A DNA stretch of 64,000 nt from Hyperoodon ampullatus (GCA_949752795.1 OX457070.1:31446788-31510787); one strand, 5' to 3'; counted from the stretch's first letter, positions 43,110 through 54,064 are shown. The notes: a model not told the origin generated them from the sequence alone. Made by a program: numbers and translations.

Positions 43110-44604
43110 ATAGAGGAAGATAGAACAAAACAATGGCGGGGTATAGGCATGACATCCATCTGAAACCTAGAAATGGTGTATATGCTGGGTATCCCCGCAT
43201 GAGAATATCCAGCATATTTGTTAAGTAGATAAATGAACACATCCTTCCACTGAAGTCTTATAAACCTCAAGTTCAACTGAAAACACCCCCATTCCAGTCT
43301 CCCTTGGCAAACCCACAACCAATTTTGCCAATGAGAATATGAAGGGAGTCCTAACACTTGTCATGTGTGTTCTTCAGTACTTACTTTTGATTATCTTGAT
43401 TGAGTTTGGATTAAATACAACCACCTTAGGCATGAAGTTTCACCTAGAGGTGGAGGCAGATTAAAGGGCAGGGCAGCATAAAATAAAAATGAACCACCCA
43501 AGATAATTCAGGATGCGCTAGCATGAGGGACTCACAGACCTGAATTTCCCTGTGTTTATTTTATTGTGTCTCAGGCTACAGGAATTATCTCGTAGAAACA
43601 TTTTTCGACTTAACGGTAATATTGGGATCTCCGTACTGAAAATCAATGTGCATTTTGTTTCATTCTAGAGCGTTTCAACAACAGTAGCCTAAAATGGCAC
43701 TGCCAGTAGACCTTAGATTTCCTGTAACTCAGTCAAGGACATTTTGTAGCCATAATGGCCCAAGTCACAGGGGAGCTACTGGTAAGATCTTTAGGTTTAA
43801 GTGACTTCTTGATTTAACGTCTGAGGGCTGAGTTTCTCCACTTTTCCTCCCCTTATTTGTGAAACTGAACTGATTTCTGAATGTAGTTTTCTCGCCACTT
43901 TTAACTATTTGGTTTCCTTTCCTCCTCTGACTTTGCTTATTGCTGCTTTGGAGACCGATGCCTTTGTCGGTTTCTTTTGCCTGGGGCTTTGGCTAAATGA
44001 GAACATTCAAAACCCTCACACAGTTACTCTCTGACCATGATAGAAGCTTGCTTAAGAGCACTCCCCCTAGCCTGAAAACCCATGCCCTAGGCCCCATATA
44101 GTTGTTTTCTCCTGGTGGCCTCCATCTTTCAACTCTAAGTATGGAAAACCAAAAAACAGCAACAAATGATTTTATGCTAACTAGGTTGAAAGGGATTCTC
44201 CAGTCTGCTATTAAAAAATCAAAAATCACTTAGACCATCACGTGGAGGCCAGCACATTGTTAGGTAATCAGGGTTATTTACTAATGTTTTGACAGCTCCA
44301 CTTAGCATAAAGGTCAACTGGAGGCACTTCTGACCACATAGGCCCTCACACAATGTTTTATTGACTTGGCTGACTTATAAATCCTATATCCATGAGATAA
44401 TTGGCAACACACTCCTTCACAGATGTGAGTTATGCAATCAGGGTGGTAAAAAGAGCTACTGAAGCTGACTTGCTGGAAATCTTTACTTCCAATCTATAAG
44501 ATATAATAAGGTTAAGAATAAAAAAGAGTGCCAAATACCAGTGTTTTGTAAAGCGGTTTACAAATGTAAGGCAATATTGTCGGCATTATCAAGATTGATT
44601 GATC
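43110..44604. other. Unique sequence, candidate conserved non-coding stretch at 44200-44430
   Basis: About 1.5 kb without a recognised repeat. The part 44226-44430 has words often seen in enhancers: GGTAATCA (44265-44272), TGACAGCT (44290-44297), AAGGTCA (44310-44316), TTATGCAATCA (44429-44439). No exon supported. Confidence 0.4.
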
Positions 44605-44605
44605 G

Positions 44606-44692
44606 TCTATCTATCTATCTATCTGTCTATCCATCTGTCTATCTATCCAGCTATCTATCTCTCTATATCTATCGACCTACCTATCTATTCTA
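44606..44692 (+). repeat. (ATCT)n microsatellite, imperfect
   Basis: ATCT units with CTGT, CATC and CAGC variants, outside any recognised L1. Confidence 0.9.
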
Positions 44693-45450
44693 AGACATCT
44701 AAGCCTGAGGACTCCATTAAATGTCAAGATAATCAGTGTTACATATTTTTATTTTTTGCAAATAGTCCTCCAGACCTGTACAGTGGAGACCAACTTTGGT
44801 TTCAAAGACTATGTTTTAGGTTTTTTTTTTTTCAATAAGTAATTTCTTCTGCTTACCCATTCTTTATTTTGATACTGAGTCTCATAGATCAATTACTACT
44901 ATTAATCAGCTAGAAGAGTAAATGAAATTAATACCACAGACACATGAAGGGTCAGTCTTGCCAGCTGTTGTGAACTGTAAAAGGTGGAGTGTGTGTTTGT
45001 CATAAATTGTTCTGTATGATGATATGACTATTGTTATTTGCAGAAAACTTTATATTTTTGTTAGATCAAGAAGCCTGTAATTCTCCAAGTGATCTCTGAA
45101 CCTTATTTAACGCAGCAAACCACAGAAGGAGCTGAGCTGAACAGTGTCTGCAAGTTGGAAAGTAATAACTTTCCTCATTCCTTCTGTGACTTGTGCCTTG
45201 TGATGAATGCAAACCCTTCCTTCACAAGGGTTTCCCGATATTATACACTTGTAGCAAATAAGGTTAGAACCTTTAAAATATAGCATTTAGTAATGTGCTG
45301 GAAATAGCTTCTTCTCGATTCCTTTAAAGGTCACCGCATTTGCTTTCCAGGCGTCATCTTAGCTCAAGCCTCTACTGAGTGGAACTGAGATCATGCTTGC
45401 CTTTGCGCCTTCAATTTTCCCAAACTTAAGAGTGAAATGGCAGGATAAAG
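44693..45450. other. Unique sequence, no gene seen
   Basis: No repeat or exon recognised. Confidence 0.45.
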
Positions 45451-45451
45451 T

Positions 45452-45456
45452 GGAGT

Positions 45457-45503
<47 letters not shown>

Positions 45504-45512
45504 CGTGCGCGC
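45452..45512 (+). repeat. (GT)n ending in a 16-bp GC palindrome
   Basis: A GT array of about 17 units (from 45463) runs straight into the perfect palindrome GCGCGCACGTGCGCGC (45497-45512), which has an E-box CACGTG at its centre. Purines and pyrimidines alternate without a break over about 50 bases, a classic Z-DNA-forming pattern. Confidence 0.9.
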
Positions 45513-46199
45513 TCTTGTGAGTTTAGATGTAGCAATGCATTGTCAAGATAATCTCAATGTTGGATACATGCATGCGGCTTCTTCAGTTAGAGGTAAGGTT
45601 AGGCTTGTATTATCCTCTGTCCAGAAGCCAAGCTTCTAGGAATGAAATTGGGCAACAGCTACTAAAGGAAAACAAACTCTGCAGAAAACTCTCAATTCTT
45701 TGTGCTTTGCCTGAGCACTCCATGTGTCCCCAACCAAAGTATATTAATAAGACTCTAGCCAGGTAAATTAGCATCAACCCACAAGTTTTGCTGCTGTTCC
45801 ACTGGAAAAAAATACATTCATTAAGCCATTGCTATAAAGCAAGAAATAGTCAACCACAGACTTGCTATCAAAATTAGTATTGGAATGATATAGTGAAACA
45901 AGAGACAATTTCACACTAACGGACACATATCAAGGCCAAGCTGGAAAAAAGAGAACGGCTTATTTTGTAAAGCATAGTTCACTGTTTCTAGAATCATCAC
46001 TGTCTTTTGTCAGTACTGCCAACATCCTCACCTTCCTCATATCATCAGCGCCATTGTTAACATCATCTTCATCATGTTTATAGTCGGCAGTCATGTTTCC
46101 TTTTACGAGTACACTAAAGATGAAAAGTGGTTCATGTCTGCTAAGAGCCTGCACTCCATGTTCATGTCCTAGCTAATTCTGACCCCCTCTCTGCACATT
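45513..46199. other. Unique sequence, no gene seen
   Basis: No repeat or exon recognised. Confidence 0.45.
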
Positions 46200-46214
46200 A
46201 AAAACTCTACCTAG

Positions 46215-46416
46215 GACTTCCCTGGTGGCACAGTGTTTGAGAGTCCACCTCCTGATGCAGGGGACACGGGTTCGTGCCCCGGTCCGGAAAGATCCCACAT
46301 GCCGCGGAGCGGCTGGGCCCGTGAGCCATGGCCTCTGAGCCTGAGCATCCGGAGCCTGTGTTCCGCAACAGGAGAGGCCACAACAATGAGAGGCCCGCGT
46401 ACCGGAAAAAAAAAAA
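46215..46416 (+). mobile_element. CHR-2-type SINE with altered A box
   Basis: A full-length element with a perfect 15-bp TSD AAAAACTCTACCTAG (46200-46214 and 46417-46431) and a pure A-tail. The A box reads TGGCACAGTGT (46225-46235) instead of TGGCGCAGTGG, and the element starts GACTTCC rather than GGCTTCC. The B box GGTTCGTGCCC is intact. Confidence 0.95.
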
Positions 46417-46589
46417 AAAAACTCTACCTAGAACTCCAAGCCCAAGGTCAATTTTCTCTTCCTCTTTCTAGGGCCTCTCTGCTGAATTCCTCATAGTAGC
46501 CATTGTCTGGCTATTAATAATTTTTCATTTGAAATTATCTTTTTCGGTTGTTAGCCATCTTTTCAAGTGTGCATGTTTTGTTGGTTTGG

Positions 46590-46722
46590 CTAGAATATAA
46601 GGGTTTGATGGCAGAGACTGTGTTTTTTGTATACTGGTGTAAATACCATATTATTTATATTAGTGCCTTATTAAATGTAGCACTTAATAAATATTCAACA
46701 AATATTTATCAATGATTACAAC
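46590..46722 (+). repeat. L2 3' end relic
   Basis: 'ctagaatataagggtttgatggcagagactgtg' (46590-46622) and 'cacttaataaatattcaacaaatatttatcaatg' match the L2 3' terminus. Confidence 0.75.
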
Positions 46723-47077
46723 TTTATAGGGAAGTTGGAGAATTTGTTCATAGCCAAATATCCCTATAAGTGGTATTAATTTAGCCAGATAAGTTTGTGG
46801 AGACTGTCCCATATGCACTCATGACAGGGAACATCAGTGTCAAGGAAGGAAGGGTGCAAAGAGGTCAAGAAATTTGGAATTTGTATTAAGTGGAGGTGAT
46901 TTCTCAGAAGAAAAAGGACTTGGCCTGGGTTTTAACATGTTCTGTGCAGTTGACATGTAAGTTTCACAACATCTGTTGAGAGGGCTGGAGAAGATGCTAT
47001 GAGGAGGATGTAAATGTGAAATCAGAGAGTTAAACCAGCAGCACAAAGAGGAAGTGATATTAGTGAAAGTCAGGGTC
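46723..47077. other. Unique sequence, no gene seen
   Basis: No repeat or exon recognised. Confidence 0.45.
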
Positions 47078-47093
47078 AAGAGTTTGCATTTGG

Positions 47094-47512
47094 CAACATG
47101 GATGGACCTAGAAATTATACTAAGTGAAATAAGTCAGACAGAGAAAGACAAATATCATATATCACTTATATGTGGAATCTAAAAAAATAATACAAGGGAA
47201 CTTATTTACAAAACAGAAATAGACTCACAGACATAGAAAACAAACTTATGGTTACCAAAGGGGAAAGAGGGGTGGAGGGGTAAATTAGGGATTTGGGATT
47301 AACAGACACACACTACTACATACAGAATAGATAAGCAACAAAAACCTACTGTACAGCACAGGGAACTATATTCAATATCTTGTAATAACCTATAATGGAA
47401 AAGAATCTGAAAAAGAATATATATATATATATATATATAAGTGAATCACTTTGCTGTACACCTGAAACATTGTAAATCAACTATACTTCAATTAAAAAAT
47501 TAATCTGAAAAA
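47094..47512 (+). mobile_element. 5'-truncated L1 with 16-bp TSD
   Basis: It begins in late ORF2 ('caacatggatggacctaga') and ends after the 3' UTR 'ctatacttcaattaaaa'. The TSD is AAGAGTTTGCATTTGG (47078-47093) against AAGAGTTTGCGTTTGG (47513-47528), with one difference. A (TA)n tract at 47418-47440 sits where the 7610-8100 copy has (ATCT)n. Confidence 0.95.
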
Positions 47513-47528
47513 AAGAGTTTGCGTTTGG

Positions 47529-48020
47529 ACTAGACAGATGACAATTGTCCTTAGAAGATTTTGAATAACTGAGATATGCCCTCCATTCAGTACATGTAAA
47601 GGATTGTATGGCAAGAGGAAGTGAACAGGAAAAGAGGTTACCATCACTTATGGATGGAATAACAAGAATCGGAGCAAGGGCTTGAGAAAAGAAGGGGGAG
47701 AAACGAATGAGAAGCAGAGCGAGCTGCTTAGACTTGCAAAGGAATGAGAGGATGACACTGTCGAGGATACTGGAGCCTCAGGGGAAAGCAAGGATTCACC
47801 CTTGTTCCATCCCCAGGTAAGAAGGGTGAGCGGTGAAATACTATAAGCCCAGCTGATAATGAAAGTAGGTGGGTGGGAGATCTCCTACTCCCTAGTTTCA
47901 AAGAAATCTCTCTTTAGGCTCCAGCTCTTGGACAATGATGGGAAGACTTAAGGTGTTACATAGATTTGGGGCAGGCGAATTGAACTATCCTTAGCCTTTT
48001 AGCAGAGAGATGGTGAAAAA
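47529..48020. other. Unique sequence, no gene seen
   Basis: No repeat or exon recognised. Confidence 0.45.
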
Positions 48021-48021
48021 A

Positions 48022-48150
48022 GCCGTTGATTGGAAATCAGGTACTCTGGGGTCTCCACTTGCCATGTCTTTTAACTGCAAGTCATTAACTTCTCTGAGCT
48101 TTGAAAAAACAGAAAGAACAGACTAAATAATTTCTAAGCAAGCTTTCATA
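48022..48150 (+). repeat. MIR SINE relic
   Basis: 'gattggaaatcaggtactctggggtctccacttgccatg' (48028-48066), then 'aactgcaagtcattaacttctctgagctttgaa', the middle of MIR. Confidence 0.65.
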
Positions 48151-48934
48151 TTCTGTGTTCTATACTGGGTTACGGCACACCATTGCTTCAGTAGGTTGAT
48201 CAATGAAATATACAGCAATGTGTTTGCATCATTACAAATGAGAGTACAGTACAGACTTGCAGACCCACACTCGTGCAGTTTATTTTCCTCCAACTTGGAA
48301 ATGTTAGCTGTGTGAGTTTCAGAATAACAACCTGCCATGTGAACTCCTTCCATTTGGGTTATTTATTTGCTGTAAACAAAATGGCACCTCACTGTAGCTT
48401 GGAATCTCTCAGGCACTTTTGAATATATCTACGAGAAGATATATGAATACATTTCCTTGACTGATGGCTCAAAATGCCATCCACACCTGAGTATGACGAA
48501 AATTCAAGCTCCAGCTACCAATTTACAGGAGAGAAGAGAGAAAAGTGTTAACCTATACCATGGGATTGCATTCAGTTACATCCAGACTGTGCAAAAATCT
48601 TCAGGACATGTTACCTGATTGCCTAACAAACACATTATAAGAAAGACAAAAGAGAAGTGAGATGGAACCCATAGATACTTTAAATGCTTATAAATGAATT
48701 ATAATATGTGGACTTCATTTGCCGCCTAATTCAAACATACAAATTTAAAAATTATGACATTCATGTGAACTGTAAATGGGATCACTGACTAGATATTTGA
48801 CAATTATTTACAAAATATTGCTAATTTTAAAGGCTGTGATAATGGTATAGTGGTTTCTTAAAGATTTGAGCATCTTTTAGAGATACAGGAGTTACATACT
48901 GAAATATTTAGAGATGAAATTACATGATATACAG
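48151..48934. other. Unique AT-rich sequence, no gene seen
   Basis: No confident repeat. The AT-rich part 48700-48930 may belong to the old L1 that follows. Confidence 0.4.
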
Positions 48935-49082
48935 TTAGCTTCAAAATAATATGGGGGGAGGGGTGGCTGAAACCAGGATTGGCCATGTGTAGATTATTGT
49001 TGAGGCTGGATAATGGCTACATAGCAGTTCATTGTACCTTTATGTGCTTAAAATTCTCCACAATAAGAAAAAAATTTGATGC
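48935..49082 (+). mobile_element. L1M-type 3' end
   Basis: 'gcttcaaaataatatggggggaggggtgg' (48938-48966), 'gattggccatgtgtagattattgttgaggctgg' (48978-49010) and 'gcttaaaattctccacaataag' (49047-49068) match the 3' UTR of an old L1. Confidence 0.75.
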
Positions 49083-50624
49083 CATCAATTTACACTGAGA
49101 ATTTTCTTTGATTCTTGGAGCTTTCTTAGCACTTCCTCAGTGACAGGTTGGACTATCCCTACAAGAATGTGATATAGACACTGATGCTTTTTTGGTAGAA
49201 GATTATTAATGCTTAAATGGGGAAAGAATTGCTAACAGATATAAAATTTAGTTTTTATTGTTCTAATGGATTCCCCCTTTCCTTCCCATCCTCAGTTTCT
49301 AAACTGGGATAAGGAGGGGAAAAAAAACAACTTAATTTTTCTGGCATTGTCATCTCTATTGGTAAATCCTTTGGCCTTTTTGTAGAGGCAAGTCTCTAAC
49401 TGAGAACATCTCCTATGCACTGACCAGGCCCATCATTTAGACTCAGACTTGATTCTCCTGGATTCCATGTAATTTCCAACCAATAAGTATGCTCTAGAGA
49501 GATTTAGGACATTGGGAATCCAAATGAAAAAGCTGTAGTTGTGGACTTTCTGGGGCCCATAGAAAGATGAGATGAGCCTTTTCCCTTTGCCCTCACATCC
49601 CTCCCTATAGTAATATTTGTAGTGGACATTTGTTCTAAGAGTATCCTAATTTTCACTGTTGGATTCTCTTCTCCTCTCCTCCAATAGACTTTAGAGTAAG
49701 CTGACCTCACTCCCTGATCTAGGGGTGGTCTTGGATTGGCTAAACCCAATCAGTACATTCCATTCCCTTGGTTATGGCCATTCATTCTGGGGAAGACATA
49801 TGCCCCACAGTGGTCCAATCAGTGTGTATCTTAGTACTGTTGCAATACTGGGACAGAAGGAATCTCTCCTACTGGACTTGAGCAAGGATGATTGTATCCC
49901 TGACTTTGTCAGACAATTATCCTGCTACAACTAAGAGAGTAAGTATTAGGATGGAACTCAGGTTGAGGATTGCTGAGCAGAAAGATGAAAAGAAATTGGG
50001 TCTTTGGAGACATGACTGAGAAGCTGGATCTATCAACCATGAAACTGCCATTCCTTGAGACTGTATTTGCTCTGAGGGCCAACAAATCTTGATTGGTTAA
50101 GCCAAATGAATTGTGTTTTATTTCATTTGTTTCTAAGAGCATCTTAGCATAAATGGAACATGCTTACCTACTGACATAGAAATGCTGGAGATAGAATATT
50201 TCAGTGAAGAATCCAGGGGTGAGAATATACTGCTCACTTTGCCTCTTAAATGGGCCTATGCTCCATATTGGGTATATTAAAACAAGATTGAGGCAATCTA
50301 GTTGGAGACATCAAATAAACAAATGTTAGGTGATTAGACAAACTGAAAGACATGATTTTGCTGAGTCTGATCCTGTCTAGTGAACCTGGACAACCAAGTG
50401 AAGGGTAGAGGTAATAGGTCAAGATTAGCAGAGTAACCTGAGTGATGTCACTAGATGTCGGGAGCTAGGAGCAGAAGGAAACCTGGGTTTAAACTCTTAC
50501 TATTTCTGTTCCCTCTTTGTAAAAACCCATATCAACTGTATAGACCAGAATGCGTGTCCCAGATGGCACTAGATTGCTCCATGAGAATGGACCACACTTG
50601 ACTTATTCACCTTTGTATGTATTA
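49083..50624. other. Mostly unique sequence; inverted CCAAT pair near 49733
   Basis: No gene recognised. Between 49690 and 49930 there may be an old dispersed repeat that I cannot name. It contains GATTGG (49734-49739) and CCAATC (49746-49751) as an inverted pair six bases apart. Confidence 0.4.
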
Positions 50625-51088
50625 ATTGAATGTCACATGTATGTTAGGCATTGTTCTAGGCACTGGGAAACATTCTAATATAAGGAGATCAGATAAGTAA
50701 GGAACTAGACAAGTAAATAATATATAGCCTCTCCGATAGCAATAAATTTCATGGAAAAAAAGAAAGTAGAATAAAACAGGCGAAAGAGTGCCAAGGAAGA
50801 GGGACAAAATATATAGTGGCCAAAAAGATGACATTTTAGCAGAAATCTGTGCGACATGAGGAGAGAGCCATGTGGACATCTAGAGGAAGTTTCCAGGAAG
50901 AGATGGCAGCCAGTACAAAGGCCCTTGGTAGGAGCAAGCTTAGCATGTTTGAGGAATGTTAAGGAGAATCAGAGTGGCTGGAAGGGAGTAAATGAGGAGA
51001 AGACTCACAGGAGATGAGGTCTCAGAGGTAGTGAGAGGCCAGAACATAAGGGTCATGGAGGCCAATCTAGGCACTTTGATTGAATTAT
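50625..51088 (-). repeat. L2 relic
   Basis: A reverse-complement L2: 'gttaggcattgttctaggcactggg' (50643-50667), 'gtggacatctagaggaagtttccaggaagag' (50872-50902), 'cagccagtacaaaggcccttgg' (50907-50928), 'gaatcagagtggctgg' and 'catggaggccaatctaggcactttgattg' (51055-51083). Confidence 0.8.
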
Positions 51089-51838
51089 GAATTATTTGGA
51101 ATGCTATCACAAGTTAAATTGGGGAACCACTATGTTTTACTCATTTCTTAGTTTGAAGAAGGAAGTGAAAATTATAATTGCTTATAAAACAAGCCAAACA
51201 AAACAGAAGTGGGCAAAGAAAAATGCAAATCTCCTCCCTTCCATACCTTCCTCCCATTGTCCCCCATCTAAACACTCATGGACCCCCTCCACCCCTAGAA
51301 ACAGAAATTAACAATTTGTTGGGTAGTCAACTATACATTTTTCCTAAGCTCATACAAATATATATCTCCCTGCAACACACATAGAATATGTATGTATGTT
51401 TATAATTATTTCTTATTCTTATTAAAATATGATTATATTATGGACTAGTCTCTGCATCTTGCTTTACTTGTGGAACAATATTTTGTGCACCAGGTCAACA
51501 GACATCTAACATAATCTCCATCTTGCCATTTTGTTGTTCCTCATTTTCTTACACCTCTCATGAGGATGATGGCAAAGAATAAGATCTGTGATGTAAGTGG
51601 GTCCTCTTAAAATTTTCTGATATAATATTCCAAATCACGGATGTCAGTAGAAATAATTAATAAATGACTTTTTACAAGTTCAGCTCACTCTTGGTGCTGA
51701 ATCAGAATTTTCTATCTTTCCCTCTAATCATCGGTTTGTGCAGGCCTCAAAAGTCATTTTGCCTAGAAATTTGGGATAGAAGTCAAGAAAAGGTAAATAT
51801 TAGAGAGAATCATGGAATTTTGGAATTGAAATGTACTT
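51089..51838. other. Unique sequence, possible old L1 traces
   Basis: No gene seen. The part 51250-51560 has a flavour of an old reverse-oriented L1 ('catcttgctttacttgtggaacaatatt'), but I do not call it. Confidence 0.4.
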
Positions 51839-51850
51839 AAGATATTACCT

Positions 51851-52155
51851 ACAGGAATAAAGACACAGACCTACTTGAGAATGGACTTGAGGATATGGGG
51901 AGGGGGAAGCGTAAGCTGTGACAAAGCGAGAGAGAGGCATGGACATATATACAGTACGAAACGTAAGTTAGATAGATAGTGGGAAGCAGCCACATAGCAC
52001 AGGGAGATCAGCTCGGTGCTTTGTGACCGCCTGGAGGGGTGGGATAGGGAGGGTGGGAGGGAGGGAGACGTAAGAGGGAAGGGATGCGGGAACAGATGTA
52101 TATGTATGACTGATTCACATTGTTATAAAGCAGAAACTAATAATAATAATAAAAA
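51851..52155 (+). mobile_element. 5'-truncated L1 3' UTR with perfect 12-bp TSD
   Basis: An L1 3' UTR of a younger-looking subfamily: 'aataaagacacagacctac', 'ggacttgaggatatggggaggggg' (51884-51907), 'cacatagcacagggagatcagctcgg' (51991-52016) and 'gtgaccgcctggaggggtggg'. TSD AAGATATTACCT is identical at 51839-51850 and 52156-52167. The tail is TAA-rich (52140-52150). A G-rich series with seven G runs occupies 52033-52068. Confidence 0.95.
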
Positions 52156-52191
52156 AAGATATTACCTGATCTACTCTTCTTCTTTTGTTAA

Positions 52192-52395
52192 TTTGATAAA
52201 TATATACTGAGTGCCTAGTACTTGGTAGGTACCAAGAAAGATGTTAGAGACAAAAAGTTGTCTAGGGCACAATCTCAGTCTTCATCTTAATATCAGGGCA
52301 AGTGAAGGCTCAAAGAGATTGGGAGACTTTTCCAAGACACATTAGGGAAGTGACAAATGTGATTGGAACACAAACCAGTTAAATCAGTTAACCAG
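52192..52395 (-). repeat. L2/MIR relics
   Basis: 'tatactgagtgcctagtacttggtaggtacc' (52202-52232) with 'agacaaaaagttgtctagggcac' resembles the reverse complement of L2. 'gaaggctcaaagagattgggagacttttccaagacac' (52304-52340) resembles a reverse MIR core. Confidence 0.6.
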
Positions 52396-53375
52396 TTCAG
52401 GGTTCTTTCCATGTGTCTCACAGCATATGGAAGTTTATAACAGTAAATAACTAAAGGCCAGTCCTGAATGCTGTCATTTGCAAAAAGTTTAGCTATTAGA
52501 GGTCCATGCAGTGAATGAAATACTAGTTAGACTACTCTCATCTATCAGGAGCTGGTAATTTACTCTGAAAAATCTTAGTGCAAAAACCTAATTTCAACCC
52601 GCTTTCTTAGAGGGTAAATTTTATTCCATTTCCTTTTCTCAAGGCTCTGTCATTAGCATATTAAACTAATGAGTGAATCAATTATTTAAAACTGGCAATA
52701 TTTTTTATTATGTCTAATTAAGTGTTTAATCAGGACATTCTGGTCTTTAATTCTGAAAACAGCATTCACCACAGAATGAATGAAATGACTGGGTGGAACT
52801 TTACTAACAACCTCTTGTACGCAGAGGACTAGGAAGGAAGCTGGAGGCTTAGAGGTGAAGGTGAACAGGAACGAGTCACAGAAGAGACAGGAAATGACAG
52901 CAAGCCTAATCAGCAGCAGCTGAGGATCATGACTGCATGTTTCTGAACAGACTTCACAGTGGGGAAGGGTAACTACCACCTCAACTTCAGGATATGGTTC
53001 CTGGAGTCTCCATTGCACAATAAAACTGATACTTAGGGCAGTTAAAGCATTCTTTGCTTTTCTCTAGACTTCTCTAAGTATTTACCATATCATTTAAGTG
53101 TTAGTTAACCAAGTGCCTCAATAGTCATACAATATTTTAAAAACCATCTGAAAATTATTTAACCAATAATTATAATGCATTTCAGGAGATGTTTTTGATT
53201 TCAAAAGCACATACTTAATATTTACCAAGTTCACTATATCTACTGGTATGCCAACATATTACCTAAAGGCCAAACTATCCTAAAACTAACAGTAAATCAT
53301 AACAAAAAGATCCCAGAAAATGTCCAGGAGTCACTCAAAGCAGATAGGGAAAGTGGGAGAAAGAGGTTAATTCAC
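52396..53375. other. Unique sequence, no gene seen
   Basis: The 110-codon minus ORF 52686-53018 has no domain I recognise and no splice-site support. The AT-rich part 52640-52720 includes TTAAACTAATGAG and CTAATTAAG homeodomain-like words. Confidence 0.4.
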
Positions 53376-53556
53376 ATATGCATTCCTTTATTCAATGAAT
53401 ACTTATTCAGTGCTTCCTCTATACCTGAAACACTCTGATTCTTACTAGAGATATAATAGATAACAAAACAGGCATGATTCCTACTTTCTCAAAACTTGCA
53501 GTTTACTAAGAATATGGACAAACTAGAAATTACAATGCCATGTCGTAAATAGTAAG
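53376..53556 (-). repeat. L2 relic
   Basis: 'cattcctttattcaatgaatacttattcagtgc' (53380-53412) and 'aaaacttgcagtttactaagaatatgg' match the reverse complement of the L2 3' end. Confidence 0.65.
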
Positions 53557-53560
53557 ATAA

Positions 53561-54060
53561 TGTTACCAAATCCAAATTCAGTCTGCTTACTGCATGACAG
53601 ACCATTAAATTGGGAGACGAGGTGTTTAGGAAAGGAATAACAACTTTATTTGGAAAGCCAGGAGTCTGAGAGGATGGCAGACTAATGTCCTAGAGAGCCA
53701 TCTTACCCAAGTCAGAATTCAGGCTTCTTCTATACTAAAAAAGGGAGGAGGTGTGGTTGGTTGATGCAAACTTCTTGGTGTTGGAATCCTTTGTTCTTGT
53801 GGCGGCCCACATAAGTCAGGTCATGACGTCCCTATGAACCTCCAACAAGACAAATGTTATTCTCTGTTCTGCAACTTTTTATCTCTATATGTATGGGAAA
53901 ATGTTATACTCTTACGGGTCAGAGCCTTGAGAATGGGCTATCCTGTATAGTTCAGGCTATAGGCAACATTCTCAACTCAAAAAAAAAAACAATAGGATAC
54001 AAAAGTTGAAGTAAAACCAACAGATCTAATATGGAGTCAGATTTGTTCCTCCCTATTACA
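53561..54060 (-). mobile_element. Solo ERV LTR, 500 bp, 4-bp TSD
   Basis: Bounded by TGTTACC (53561-53567) and TATTACA (54054-54060), that is TG...CA with short inverted termini, and flanked by the direct repeat ATAA (53557-53560 and 54061-54064). Read on the minus strand it ends in the usual LTR order: AATAAA (minus of 53646-53651), then a T/C-rich U5-like part and a 'ggtctgtcatgcagtaagcagac' segment. A 4-bp TSD is usual for class I (gamma-type) elements. There is no internal region, gene, or second LTR, so the provirus was reduced by LTR-LTR recombination. Confidence 0.8.
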
Positions 54061-54064
54061 ATAA

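Noticed and set aside
42866..43357. 163-codon minus ORF as a possible gene
   Set aside because: Its C-terminal half is L1 ORF2 and its N-terminal half is flanking DNA read through the insertion junction.
44599..44838. ORF rich in Tyr-Leu-Ser-Ile repeats
   Set aside because: A translation of the imperfect (ATCT)n array at 44606-44692.
45457..45639. ORF with alternating Cys-Val repeats
   Set aside because: A translation of the (GT)n array.
9008..46416. tRNA genes suggested by A and B boxes
   Set aside because: The boxes belong to SINE heads. The rest does not fold as a tRNA and is followed by SINE body and A-tail.
49734..49751. Inverted GATTGG/CCAATC pair as a CCAAT-box promoter
   Set aside because: Only one pair, no nearby initiator, CpG island or exon. 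It may belong to an unnamed old repeat.
52686..53018. 110-codon minus ORF as a possible exon
   Set aside because: No domain recognised, no convincing splice sites, and length within chance expectation for 64 kb in six frames.
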